Part shown: positions 31,010 to 39,294 of the stretch, one piece after another
Layout: each line of letters begins with the position of its first letter
Numbering within the stretch: position 1 is the stretch's first letter
Assembly: GCA_050699435.1 (NCBI GenBank)
Contig: JBOHGM010000007.1
Coordinates: forward strand, 1-64,000
Direction: 5' to 3'
DNA from: GCA-003244245 sp050699435
Lineage (GTDB): Bacteria > Actinomycetota > Actinomycetes > Mycobacteriales > Pseudonocardiaceae
DNA length: 64,000 bases
Translations under genes and position numbers: made by a program
The notes under the pieces: model-generated
The model's database searches: none
What the model saw: the letters and a program-made list of their open reading frames with translations, nothing else
Told to the model about the DNA's origin: nothing

Positions 31010-31927
31010 GTGCCCTCCGAGAACACGCCCATTCCGAGCACCGAGCACCAGATCGGCACCGCACGGGTCAAGCGCGGGATGGCCGAGATGCTCACGGGCG
31101 GCGTGATCATGGACGTGGTCACGGCGGAGGACGCCAGGATCGCAGAGGACGCCGGCGCTGTTGCCGTGATGGCGCTGGAGCGGGTCCCCGCGGACATCCG
31201 GGCACACGGTGGCGTGGCCCGGATGAGCGACCCGGACATGATCATGCAGATCATCGAAGCCGTGTCGATCCCGGTGATGGCCAAGGCCCGCATCGGGCAC
31301 TTCGTTGAGGCGCAGGTGCTGCAGGCCATCGGGGTGGATTATGTCGACGAGTCAGAGGTGCTGACCCCGGCCGACGAGGCGCACCACATCGACAAGTTCG
31401 CATTCACCGTGCCGTTCGTCTGCGGTGCCACCAACCTCGGCGAGGCACTACGCAGGATCTCCGAGGGTGCTGCGATGATCCGGTCCAAGGGTGAGGCCGG
31501 GACCGGCAACGTCGTCGAGGCGACCCGGCACATGCGCGCGATTCGCGCCGGTATTCGCTCCCTGGCCACGATGGACTCCCAGGAGCTGTACGCGGCCGCC
31601 AAGGAGCTGCGGGCCCCGGTGGAGCTGGTCCGCGAGGTCGCAGCGGCGGGCGCGCTGCCGGTGGTGCTGTTCACCGCGGGTGGTATCGCCACACCGGCTG
31701 ATGCGGCGATGCTGATGCAGCTCGGCGCCGAGGGCGTGTTCGTCGGCTCGGGCATCTTCAAGGCCGGCGACCCCGCCAAGCGCGCGGAGGCGATCGTCAA
31801 GGCCACCACGTTCCACGATGACCCGGAGATGGTCGCGAAAGTATCCCGAGGGCTGGGGGAGGCGATGGCGGGAATCAACCTCGGTGATCTGCCCGAGGAG
31901 CAGCGCCTGTCCCAGCGCGGCTGGTGA
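31010..31927 (+). CDS. pdxS: Pyridoxal 5'-phosphate synthase, synthase subunit
   Basis: A 305-residue (beta/alpha)8 barrel that makes PLP from ribose 5-phosphate, glyceraldehyde 3-phosphate and ammonia, in a 12:12 complex with PdxT. The catalytic residues sit in GGVIMDVVTAEDARI (Asp), MAKARIGHF (the Schiff-base Lys) and IRSKGEAGTGNV (second Lys). FTAGGIATPADAAMLMQLGA forms the phosphate site. The GTG at 31010 follows GAGGAG at 31 kb. The stop overlaps the PHP gene start (GTGA). The partner pdxT follows one gene later, so the operon supplies the whole enzyme. Confidence 0.97.
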   Translation: MPSENTPIPSTEHQIGTARVKRGMAEMLTGGVIMDVVTAEDARIAEDAGAVAVMALERVPADIRAHGGVARMSDPDMIMQIIEAVSIPVMAKARIGHFVEAQVLQAIGVDYVDESEVLTPADEAHHIDKFAFTVPFVCGATNLGEALRRISEGAAMIRSKGEAGTGNVVEATRHMRAIRAGIRSLATMDSQELYAAAKELRAPVELVREVAAAGALPVVLFTAGGIATPADAAMLMQLGAEGVFVGSGIFKAGDPAKRAEAIVKATTFHDDPEMVAKVSRGLGEAMAGINLGDLPEEQRLSQRGW

Positions 31928-33141
31928 CCACCGGGGAGGGCGCGACCGCGGCCAGGGCGCTGTTACTCTCCGCGTCGGCCGGGCACCGGTTGCGGACCCC
32001 CGAGCCGGAGGGCGGGGCGGGTCGCGATTCCCTGATCAGCCGCGGCACCCTGCTGGTGCACGCCGACCTGCACAATCACACCCTGCTCTCGGACGGTGCC
32101 GGAGACCCGGAGGCGGCCTTTCCCTCGATGCGCGAAGCCGGTCTGGACGTCGCGGCGCTGACCGACCACGCGATCCGTGGCGCGACGGTGGAGGGCACCG
32201 GACGCGGCGGCACCCCGTGGATCGGGCTGGACCGGGCCGGCTGGCGGCGCACCGGGACACTGGCCGACGCCCATGACCGGCCCGGCGAGTTCACGGCGAT
32301 CCGCGGTTTCGAGTGGACGCACCCGCACTTGGGGCACGTCAATGCCTGGTTCACCGATGACTTCACCGACATCGAGACGCACGGCGCGATGGCCGAACTG
32401 TACGCCTGGCTGACCCAGGTCGGTCGCCGCAACGGTGCGCGTGCCCCGGGCGGGCTGGCCGGCTTCAACCATCCCGGTCGGGAGGACGGCCGGTTCGGCA
32501 GCTTCCGCTACGACGCCACTGCCGCCGGGCAGATGGTCAGCCTGGAGATGTTCAACCGTACCGACGACTACCTGTTCGAGGGCGTCGCGGCGGGTGCGGT
32601 GTCCCCGCTGGTGGCCTCCCTGGACGCCGGCTGGCGCACCGGCCTGCTCGGCGTCACCGACGAGCACGGCACGGACTGGGGGTTCCCGGCAGACCGGGGA
32701 CGGGCCGGGTTGTGGGTCACCGAGCACAGCAGAGCCGGGGTCGCCGAGGCGATGCGGGCCCGGCGGTTCTTCGCCACCCGGGTCTCGGGACTGCGGCTGG
32801 ACGCCACCGCTGGCGGCGTGCGGATGGGCTCGGTGTTGCGGCACCGGCGTGGACCCGTGCCGTTCGCGCTCGACCTCGACCGGGGGCCGGCCTGGCGCGG
32901 CCGGGCACTGCAGGTTCAGGTGTTGCGCCCGGGTACGCCGGCACCTGCGGTGGCCGACCTGGTCGAGGTGCACTGCGGGGAGATCGCCCGCTTCGCCGTG
33001 CCGCTCGACCTCGATGACGGCAGCTGGACAGTGCTGCGGATCGCCGACCCGGCTGCGCCCAATGATAATCCGGGTCCGGCAGGCCATCCGGCGAACAATC
33101 ACGCGCTCGCCTACACCAGCCCCTGGTTCCTCGAGCCCTGA
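31924..33141 (+). CDS. PHP-domain metal-dependent phosphoesterase (CehA/McbA family)
   Basis: A 405-residue protein inserted between pdxS and pdxT. Metal-binding PHP motifs are visible: HADLHNHTLLSDGAGDPE, VAALTDHAIRG and GGLAGFNHPGRED, plus a late DEHGTDWG. The N-terminal 45 residues vary, and the C-terminal 120 residues form an Ig-like or jelly-roll region. CehA/McbA proteins hydrolyse carbamate or phosphoester bonds, but the substrate here is unknown. The GTG start overlaps the pdxS stop by 4 bases, which argues for co-translation with PLP synthesis. In mycobacteria this slot holds an acyl-CoA thioesterase gene (tesB2) instead. Confidence 0.85.
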   Translation: MTTGEGATAARALLLSASAGHRLRTPEPEGGAGRDSLISRGTLLVHADLHNHTLLSDGAGDPEAAFPSMREAGLDVAALTDHAIRGATVEGTGRGGTPWIGLDRAGWRRTGTLADAHDRPGEFTAIRGFEWTHPHLGHVNAWFTDDFTDIETHGAMAELYAWLTQVGRRNGARAPGGLAGFNHPGREDGRFGSFRYDATAAGQMVSLEMFNRTDDYLFEGVAAGAVSPLVASLDAGWRTGLLGVTDEHGTDWGFPADRGRAGLWVTEHSRAGVAEAMRARRFFATRVSGLRLDATAGGVRMGSVLRHRRGPVPFALDLDRGPAWRGRALQVQVLRPGTPAPAVADLVEVHCGEIARFAVPLDLDDGSWTVLRIADPAAPNDNPGPAGHPANNHALAYTSPWFLEP

Positions 33142-33172
33142 CCCTTCGAACGCCAGCGTCTACGCTGGTCCA

Positions 33173-33820
33173 GTGTCTGAATACGGTCCTGTCGTCGGTG
33201 TGCTGGCGCTCCAGGGTGATGTGCGCGAGCATCAGCGGGCGGTGGCCGAATGCGGGCTACGCAGCAGGTTGGTGCGCCGCATGGCGGAGCTCGTCGAGGT
33301 GGATGCGCTGATCCTGCCCGGGGGCGAGTCCACCACGATGAGCCGGCTGCTGGTCGCCTTCGACCTGCTGGAACCGCTGCGGGCCCGGCTCGCCGAGGGC
33401 ATGCCCGCCTACGGATCGTGCGCCGGGATGATCCTGTTGAGCAAGGAGATCCTGGACGGGCGGCCCGACCAGCAGCAACTCGACGCGTTGGACACCGTCG
33501 TGCGCCGCAACGCGTTCGGCAGGCAGGTCGAGTCCTTCGAGGCCGATCTGGACTTCGCGGGCGTGCCTGGTGACCCGGTGCGGGCGGTCTTCATCCGCGC
33601 CCCCTGGGTGGAGCAGGCCGGACCGGGTGTTGACGTGCTGGCGAGCGTGCCCGACGTGCCGTCCGTGGGTAGCGCCGCAGGTAGGATCGTCGCGGTCCGG
33701 CAGGGGTTCGTGCTGGCCACCGCGTTTCATCCGGAGTTGACCGGTGACCGGCGCATCCACCAGTTGTTCTGCGAGATGGTCCGGCTCTCCGCTGCGGCGC
33801 GGGTGAGCGCAGGCGGGTGA
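33173..33820 (+). CDS. pdxT: Pyridoxal 5'-phosphate synthase, glutaminase subunit
   Basis: A 215-residue class I glutamine amidotransferase that supplies ammonia to PdxS. It begins GPVVGVLALQGDVREHQRAV and has LILPGGESTTMSRLL. The nucleophile lies in YGSCAGMILLSK (Cys) and the His/Glu of the triad in TAFHPELTGD. The GTG at 33173 is the likely start, preceded by a Ser-rich linker, and no strong ribosome site is visible, so some initiation by read-through from upstream is possible. Followed after 33 bases by yebC, as in Mycobacterium (Rv2604c-Rv2603c). Confidence 0.96.
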   Translation: MSEYGPVVGVLALQGDVREHQRAVAECGLRSRLVRRMAELVEVDALILPGGESTTMSRLLVAFDLLEPLRARLAEGMPAYGSCAGMILLSKEILDGRPDQQQLDALDTVVRRNAFGRQVESFEADLDFAGVPGDPVRAVFIRAPWVEQAGPGVDVLASVPDVPSVGSAAGRIVAVRQGFVLATAFHPELTGDRRIHQLFCEMVRLSAAARVSAGG

Positions 33821-33853
33821 GATTGGCGAGCGATCAAGAGGAGCAGGGCAGGT

Positions 33854-34603
33854 ATGAGCGGCCACTCGAAATGGGCGACCACCAAGCACAAGAAGGCCGC
33901 CGTCGACGCGAAGCGCGGCAAGCTCTTCGCAAAGCTGATCAAGAACATCGAGGTGGCGGCCCGCACCGGTGGCGGCGATCCGGACGGTAACCCGACGCTG
34001 TACGACGCCATCCAGAAGGCCCGCAAGAACTCGGTGCCCACGGACAACATCGACCGTGCGGTCCAGCGCGGCTCCGGTGCCGATGCCGGCGGGGCCGACT
34101 ACCAGACGATCATGTACGAGGGATACGGCCCTGGTGGGGTGGCGCTGCTCGTCGAATGTCTCACCGACAACCGAAACCGGGCGGCGTCCGACGTGCGGAC
34201 CGCGATGACCCGCAACGGCGGCACGATGGCCGACCCCGGCTCGGTGTCGTTCCTGTTCAGCCGCAAGGGCGTGGTGATTGTGCCGCGGGAGAACCTGTCG
34301 GAGGACGACGTGCTGGCCGCGGTGCTCGATGCCGGCGCCGAGGAGGTCAACGACCTTGGCGAGTCCTTCGAGGTGGTGTCCGAGGCCACCGACCTGGTCG
34401 GGGTACGCACCGCGCTGCAGCGGGCCGGTATCGACTACGACTCCGCCGAAGCGAGCTTCCTGCCCTCGGCGAGCATCCCACTGGACGCCGATGATGCCCG
34501 CAAGGTGTTCAAGCTGATCGACGCGTTGGAGGACTGCGACGACGTGCAGAACGTCTACGCCAATTTCGACGTCCCCGACGACGTGCTGGCCGAGGTCGGC
34601 TGA
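33854..34603 (+). CDS. yebC: YebC/PmpR-family regulatory protein
   Basis: A 249-residue protein starting MSGHSKWATTKHKKAAVDAK, the invariant YebC signature, with MYEGYGPGGVALLVECLTDN and EDCDDVQNVYANFDV. Members bind DNA or associate with ribosomes (recent work links TACO1/YebC to translation of proline-rich stretches), so the old transcription-factor label is only one possibility. The ATG is preceded by AAGAGGAGCAGGGCAG, an excellent ribosome site. It lies just upstream of ruvCAB, its usual place. The abundance of polyproline in this window's membrane proteins is compatible with either role. Confidence 0.95.
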   Translation: MSGHSKWATTKHKKAAVDAKRGKLFAKLIKNIEVAARTGGGDPDGNPTLYDAIQKARKNSVPTDNIDRAVQRGSGADAGGADYQTIMYEGYGPGGVALLVECLTDNRNRAASDVRTAMTRNGGTMADPGSVSFLFSRKGVVIVPRENLSEDDVLAAVLDAGAEEVNDLGESFEVVSEATDLVGVRTALQRAGIDYDSAEASFLPSASIPLDADDARKVFKLIDALEDCDDVQNVYANFDVPDDVLAEVG

Positions 34604-34698
34604 GCGAGTGCCGAGGGGGTGGGGTGTGTCGGTACCCGGGGCCCAGCGATGCCGGCGCTAGGATTCGAACGGGTGTTCGCTCATCTGAGGAGGTGTCG

Positions 34699-35274
34699 GT
34701 GCGGGTGCTGGGTGTGGATCCCGGGCTCACCCGTTGCGGGCTCGGCGTGGTGGACGGTGGCACTGGGCGCACCGTGACCTGCGTCGCGGTGGACGTCCTG
34801 CGCACCTCACCCGACGTCGAGCTCGGCGCGCGGCTGGTCGCGGTCGCCGACATCGTCGAGCGCTGGCTGGCCGAGCACCACCCGGATGTAGTCGCGGTGG
34901 AGCGGGTGTTCAGCCAGCACAACGTGCGTACCGCAATGGGTACTGCCCAGGTCGGCGGCGTGGTCGCGTTGGTGGCGGCCCGCGGGGGACTGCCGGTCGC
35001 TTTCCACACCCCCAGCGAGGTCAAGGCTGCGGTCACCGGCTCCGGGCGGGCAGGTAAGGAACAGGTGACCACTATGATCACCCGGCTGCTGGCGCTGCCG
35101 GCCAGGCCGCGCCCAGCTGATGCCGCGGACGCGCTGGCGCTGGCTATCTGCCACCTGTGGCGGGCTCCGATGACGGCGCGGCTTGAGCAGGCCCGGGTCC
35201 GCTCGGCGCAGCTCGCCCGGACGCATCGGACGCGGCTGGCCGCGGCGGCGCGGAAGGCCGGAGGAGCGTCGTGA
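34699..35274 (+). CDS. ruvC: Holliday junction endodeoxyribonuclease RuvC
   Basis: A 191-residue resolvase that cuts Holliday junctions symmetrically with RuvAB. It has the RNase H-like start VLGVDPGLTRCGLGVVD (first catalytic Asp), then AVERVFSQHNVRTAMGTAQV (Glu) and RPADAADALALAICHLW (Asp pair). The GTG at 34699 is preferred over one two codons earlier because GAGGAG ends just before the latter. A 28-residue basic C-terminal tail is longer than in E. coli. The stop overlaps ruvA (GTGA). Confidence 0.96.
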   Translation: MRVLGVDPGLTRCGLGVVDGGTGRTVTCVAVDVLRTSPDVELGARLVAVADIVERWLAEHHPDVVAVERVFSQHNVRTAMGTAQVGGVVALVAARGGLPVAFHTPSEVKAAVTGSGRAGKEQVTTMITRLLALPARPRPADAADALALAICHLWRAPMTARLEQARVRSAQLARTHRTRLAAAARKAGGAS

Positions 35275-35894
35275 TCTCCTCGGTGCGGGGGCAGGTGCGC
35301 TCCGTCGGGCTGGACCACGCCGTGGTCGAGGTCGGTGGCGTCGGGTTGGCGGTGCACGCCGTGCCCGCGACGCTGGCCACGCTGCGAAGGGGTGAGCAGG
35401 CTCAGCTGGCCACGTCGCTGGTCGTGCGCGAGGACTCGCTCACCCTGTATGGCTTCGCCGATACCGAGGCCCGCGAGTTGTTCGTGCTGCTGCAGACCGT
35501 TTCCGGGGTGGGGCCGCGGCTAGCACTGGCGATGCTCGCTGTGCTCGAGCCGGAGGCACTGCGCAGCGCGCTGGCCGAGGGCAACCTCACCATGCTCACC
35601 CAGGTGCCCGGCATCGGGCGCAAGGGCGCGGAGCGGCTCGTCGTGGAGCTGCGGGACAAGGTCGGCGCGGTCGCCCCCGCTGCGTCCAGCCCGGCGCCGG
35701 GTGGCGCTATGGCGGTGCGCACCCAGGTGGCTGAGGCGCTGGTCGGGCTCGGATTCCCGGTCCGCCAGGCTGAGCAGGCCGTCGAAGCGGTGCTCGCCGA
35801 CACCGAAGGCCCCAACGGGGCCTCCCCCGCTGAGAGCACTGACACCGCTGCGGTGCTGCGCAACGCGTTGGCTCGGCTGGGGCGCAACCGGTGA
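35271..35894 (+). CDS. ruvA: Holliday junction branch migration protein RuvA
   Basis: A 207-residue tetrameric junction-binding protein. Domain I (ISSVRGQVRSVGLDHAVVEV) has the OB fold. Domain II has the helix-hairpin-helix pairs VSGVGPRLALAML and VPGIGRKGAERLVVEL, and domain III, which contacts RuvB, ends the protein (AVLRNALARLGRNR). The variable linker is Ala/Pro-rich (APAASSPAPGGAMAVRT). The GTG start and the stop each overlap a neighbour by 4 bases, so ruvC, ruvA and ruvB are one translationally coupled unit. Confidence 0.96.
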   Translation: MISSVRGQVRSVGLDHAVVEVGGVGLAVHAVPATLATLRRGEQAQLATSLVVREDSLTLYGFADTEARELFVLLQTVSGVGPRLALAMLAVLEPEALRSALAEGNLTMLTQVPGIGRKGAERLVVELRDKVGAVAPAASSPAPGGAMAVRTQVAEALVGLGFPVRQAEQAVEAVLADTEGPNGASPAESTDTAAVLRNALARLGRNR

Positions 35895-36925
35895 CACCGC
35901 AGCCACGGCTCTCGGCCGAGCTGGATCCGGCTGACGTCGATCTCGAGGGCACGCTGCGACCCCGCCGGTTGGCAGAGTTCATCGGCCAGGCCCGGGTCCG
36001 CGAGCAGCTGGAGCTGGTTCTGGAGGGCGCCAGGCGGCGTGGCGCCGCACCGGATCACGTACTGTTCTCCGGCCCACCGGGGTTGGGCAAGACCAGTCTC
36101 GCGATGATCATCGCCGCCGAGCTGGGCAGTGCCATCCGGGTCACTTCGGGCCCGGCGTTGGAGCGCGCTGGGGACCTCGCCGCCATGCTGTCCAATCTCG
36201 TCGAGGGCGACGTGCTGTTCATCGACGAGATTCACCGGGTGGCCCGAGCCGCCGAGGAGATGCTCTACCTGGCGATGGAGGACTTCCGGGTCGACGTGGT
36301 AGTCGGCAAGGGACCGGGGGCTACCTCGATCCCGCTGGACATCGCCCCGTTCACGCTGGTGGGGGCGACGACCCGGTCCGGCGCGCTGACCGGCCCGCTG
36401 CGCGACCGGTTCGGGTTCACCGCGCATATGGAGTTCTACGAACCCGCCGAGTTGGAGCTGGTGCTGTGCCGCTCGGCAAGTATCCTTGGCGTGGACCTGC
36501 GCGCGGATGGTGCAGTCGAGATCGCCGCCCGCTCCCGAGGCACCCCCCGGATCGCCAACCGGTTGCTCCGCCGGGTCCGCGACTACGCTGAGGTCCGGGT
36601 AGACGGCGCGATCACCCTCGACGTGGCCCGCGCTGGTCTGGCCGTCTACGACGTGGACGAGCTCGGGTTGGACCGGTTGGATCGCGCGGTACTCACCGCG
36701 CTGGTAAGGACCTTTGGCGGCGGGCCGGTCGGGGTGTCCACCATCGCCGTCGCAGTGGGGGAGGAGCCGGCCACCGTGGAAGAGGTGTGTGAACCTTTCC
36801 TGGTCCGCGCCGGCATGCTCGCCCGCACTCCGCGGGGCCGGGTGGCTACCGCCGCAGCATGGCGGCACCTGCGGCTGGAACCACCTCCGGCCGCTACCGG
36901 AGACCCGACGCTGTTCGACCCGTGA
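35891..36925 (+). CDS. ruvB: Holliday junction branch migration ATPase RuvB
   Basis: A 344-residue AAA+ motor that drives branch migration on RuvA-bound junctions. It starts with RPRRLAEFIGQARVREQLEL and has Walker A GPPGLGKTSLAM, Walker B FIDEIHRVARAAEE, sensor 1 LVGATTRSGALTGPLRDRFG with its arginine finger, and a C-terminal winged helix (EPFLVRAGMLARTPRGRVAT). The GTG start overlaps ruvA by 4 bases. The TGA stop forms the first bases of the tandem hairpin-repeat array. Confidence 0.97.
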   Translation: MTPQPRLSAELDPADVDLEGTLRPRRLAEFIGQARVREQLELVLEGARRRGAAPDHVLFSGPPGLGKTSLAMIIAAELGSAIRVTSGPALERAGDLAAMLSNLVEGDVLFIDEIHRVARAAEEMLYLAMEDFRVDVVVGKGPGATSIPLDIAPFTLVGATTRSGALTGPLRDRFGFTAHMEFYEPAELELVLCRSASILGVDLRADGAVEIAARSRGTPRIANRLLRRVRDYAEVRVDGAITLDVARAGLAVYDVDELGLDRLDRAVLTALVRTFGGGPVGVSTIAVAVGEEPATVEEVCEPFLVRAGMLARTPRGRVATAAAWRHLRLEPPPAATGDPTLFDP

Positions 36926-37022
36926 GACCTGCTCGCAGGGTCGAACCATCAACACTGAGACCTGCTCGCAGGGTCGAACCAATCGACACTGAGACCTGCT
37001 CGCAGGGTCGAACCATCAACAC
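36923..37022 (+). repeat. Three tandem copies of a 33-34-bp hairpin repeat
   Basis: Copies at 36923-36955, 36956-36989 and 36990-37022 share TGAGACCTGCTCGCAGGGTC followed by GAACCA and end in a variable AT-rich tail. CCTGC and GCAGG form a small stem around TC. Single copies occur at 26107-26137 and, inverted and divergent, at 45325-45349. The array separates ruvB from yajC and may terminate or process the ruv transcript. Confidence 0.85.
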
Positions 37023-37071
37023 TGACGACCTGGCACACTCGTGTGAGCACCACTGATGTGATCGGAGAATC

Positions 37072-37452
37072 ATGGACCCCCTGCTCCTGCCCCTGCTATT
37101 CATCGCTGTGCTCGCGCTCCCGCTGATCCTCGGCTCGCGCAGGCAGAAACGAGCGATGGCCGAGGCGCAGCGGCTACAAGACTCGCTGACTGAAGGTGAT
37201 CGGGTGATGACCACCTCAGGTCTGCAGGCGACGGTGGTCGATACCGCCGACGACCGCACCGTGGACCTCGAGATTGCCCCGGGGGTGCGCACCACCTGGT
37301 TGCGGGCAGCGATCCGGGAGAAGATCACCGACAGCGCGGCAACCGAGGACGACGACTGGCCCGGATCTGCCGGGGACGACGACCAGCCCGAATCTGCCGG
37401 GACGCGGCTTGTGCCTCCCCTCGAGGGCGGCGCGCGCACCGACAAGACCTGA
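37072..37452 (+). CDS. yajC: Preprotein translocase subunit YajC
   Basis: A 126-residue single-pass membrane protein: the hydrophobic segment LLLPLLFIAVLALPLILGSR, then the cytoplasmic YajC core RRQKRAMAEAQRLQDSLTEG, DRVMTTSGLQATVVD and LEIAPGVRTTWLRAAIREKI. The C-terminal 35 residues are acidic and disordered (TEDDDWPGSAGDDDQPESAG) with a direct repeat at DNA level. It works with SecDF at the Sec channel, and the order yajC-secD-secF is the standard one. The ATG is preceded by CGGAGAATC. Confidence 0.93.
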   Translation: MDPLLLPLLFIAVLALPLILGSRRQKRAMAEAQRLQDSLTEGDRVMTTSGLQATVVDTADDRTVDLEIAPGVRTTWLRAAIREKITDSAATEDDDWPGSAGDDDQPESAGTRLVPPLEGGARTDKT

Positions 37453-37586
37453 TCCCACCCGGGGCAGGTACGCTGCGCAGCCGGTCCCCCGCGGGCCGGG
37501 CCGGTGACGGCACTGGCACAGTGGGCAGCAGATCGCCGGTCGTGGCGCGCGGCGTAGTTGGCTTTGACTGAGGAGAACCATCCACC

Positions 37587-39293
37587 GTGGCACCACCGGC
37601 CGGGCATGTCAGCCCGTGGCGCAACCTGGCGATCTTCGCCGGAGTCGTTGCCGTTCTGTACTCCCTGGTTTTTTTCACCGGTGGCGGTGACCCGACGCCC
37701 AAGCTGGGTATCGACCTGCAGGGCGGTACCCGAGTTACCCTGACTGCCCGCACCGCCGACGGTCAGGAACCGTCCCGGGAGTCCCTCGACCAGGCTCGCC
37801 AGATCATCGAGGAGCGGGTCAACGGCATTGGTGTCAGCGGCGCGGAGGTCGTCCTCGACGGCACAAACTTGATCATCACAGTACCCGGCGAGAACGGCGA
37901 CCAGGCTCGTACGCTCGGGCAGACCGCCAAGCTGTACTTCCGGCCGGTGATCACCCAGCAGGCTGCCGGGCCGCCCGCGTCGCCCCCCGCGACGCCGGAA
38001 CCAGGCGGTGGCGGACCTGCTTTGCCCGCAGAGCCGAGTCAAGCGCCCATCCCGGAAGGCGCGCCGACCCCGGTCGCTCCGCAGCGGGCCCAGCCACCGT
38101 CGGACGAGCCGACCTCGCCCACTGCACCTCCGACCAGTTCGCCGCCCCGGGTCGGGCAGGCTCCGGAGGATCCGGCGGACCCGGAGCTGGCCGAGCAGAT
38201 CCGGCAGGTCCGCGCGTTGCTGCAGAGCCAGGACCCTGCCGTGCAGCAGCAGGCACTGGCCAGGCTGAACTGTGCGGTGCCCAACCCCCTGCGGGGCAAC
38301 GACGACCCGGCGCTGCCGCTGGTCACCTGCAACCAGGACGGCACCGCCAAGTACCTGCTCGGGCCGGCCTTCATGTCCGGTGAGCAGATCGCCGACGCGT
38401 CGGCCGGTCCGAGCCAGCAGGGTGCGGGTTTCGAGGTGAGCCTGGACCTCGACCGCGAGGGCGAGGACATCTGGGCGCGGTACACCGCGCAAAACATCGG
38501 CAGGCAGGCTGCGATCGTGCTGGACAGCAAGGTGGTCTCGGCCCCGCGGATCGAGGGTGCTGTTCCACCTGGCAGTTTGACCCGTATCACCGGCCAGTTC
38601 ACCCAGGTCGAGGCCCAGGACCTGGCTAATGTGCTCAAATACGGCGCGCTGCCACTGTCCTTCGAGGCATCGGAGTCCGAGACGGTATCGGCCACGCTGG
38701 GACTCTCCTCGCTGCGCGCCGGATTGTTCGCCGGGGCGATCGGGCTGGCCGTAGTGTTCGTCTACTGCCTCGTCTACTACCGGGTTCTCGGGGTACTGAC
38801 GATCCTGTCCCTGGTGCTGTCCGGGCTGATCGTCTACGCCGTGCTGATCCTGCTCGGCCGCTGGATCGGGTTCACCCTCGATTTGGCCGGTGTCGCAGGC
38901 TTCATCGTCGCCATCGGCATCACCGCGGACTCGTTCGTAATCTTCTTCGAGCGGCTCAAGGACGAGATCAGGGATGGCCGAACGTTCCGCTCCGCCGTTC
39001 CGCGGGCCTGGGTCCGGGCCAGGCGCACCATCCTGTCCGCGGACGCGGTGAGTTTCCTGGCTGCGGCGGTGCTTTACCTGCTCGCGGTCGGACAGGTCAA
39101 GGGCTTCGCGTTCACGTTGGGCATGTCGACCGTACTGGATCTCGTGGTGGTCTTCCTGGTGACGCATCCGTTGGTGGCGATGGCGGCGAAGTCCCGGCTG
39201 CTGTCCCGCCCGGAGCTGTCGGGACTGGGGGCCGCGCAGCGGGGCGGGGCCGGTGGCCGGTCGGGCTTGGCGACCGCCGGGAAGGGTGCCTGA
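37587..39293 (+). CDS. secD: Protein translocase subunit SecD
   Basis: A 568-residue RND-type membrane protein that uses the proton gradient to pull preproteins out of SecYEG. TM1 (LAIFAGVVAVLYSLVFFTGG) is followed by the P1 head (LGIDLQGGTRVTLTART), a Pro/Ala/Ser-rich insert of about 70 residues starting near residue 130 (AGPPASPPATPEP), and the second part of the P1 domain (GRQAAIVLDSKVVSAPRIEG). TM2-TM6 contain AGFIVAIGITADSFVIFFER, with the proton-relay Asp. The insert is typical of actinobacterial SecD. The GTG at 37587 follows GAGGAGAACC. Confidence 0.95.
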   Translation: MAPPAGHVSPWRNLAIFAGVVAVLYSLVFFTGGGDPTPKLGIDLQGGTRVTLTARTADGQEPSRESLDQARQIIEERVNGIGVSGAEVVLDGTNLIITVPGENGDQARTLGQTAKLYFRPVITQQAAGPPASPPATPEPGGGGPALPAEPSQAPIPEGAPTPVAPQRAQPPSDEPTSPTAPPTSSPPRVGQAPEDPADPELAEQIRQVRALLQSQDPAVQQQALARLNCAVPNPLRGNDDPALPLVTCNQDGTAKYLLGPAFMSGEQIADASAGPSQQGAGFEVSLDLDREGEDIWARYTAQNIGRQAAIVLDSKVVSAPRIEGAVPPGSLTRITGQFTQVEAQDLANVLKYGALPLSFEASESETVSATLGLSSLRAGLFAGAIGLAVVFVYCLVYYRVLGVLTILSLVLSGLIVYAVLILLGRWIGFTLDLAGVAGFIVAIGITADSFVIFFERLKDEIRDGRTFRSAVPRAWVRARRTILSADAVSFLAAAVLYLLAVGQVKGFAFTLGMSTVLDLVVVFLVTHPLVAMAAKSRLLSRPELSGLGAAQRGGAGGRSGLATAGKGA

Positions 39294-39294
39294 G

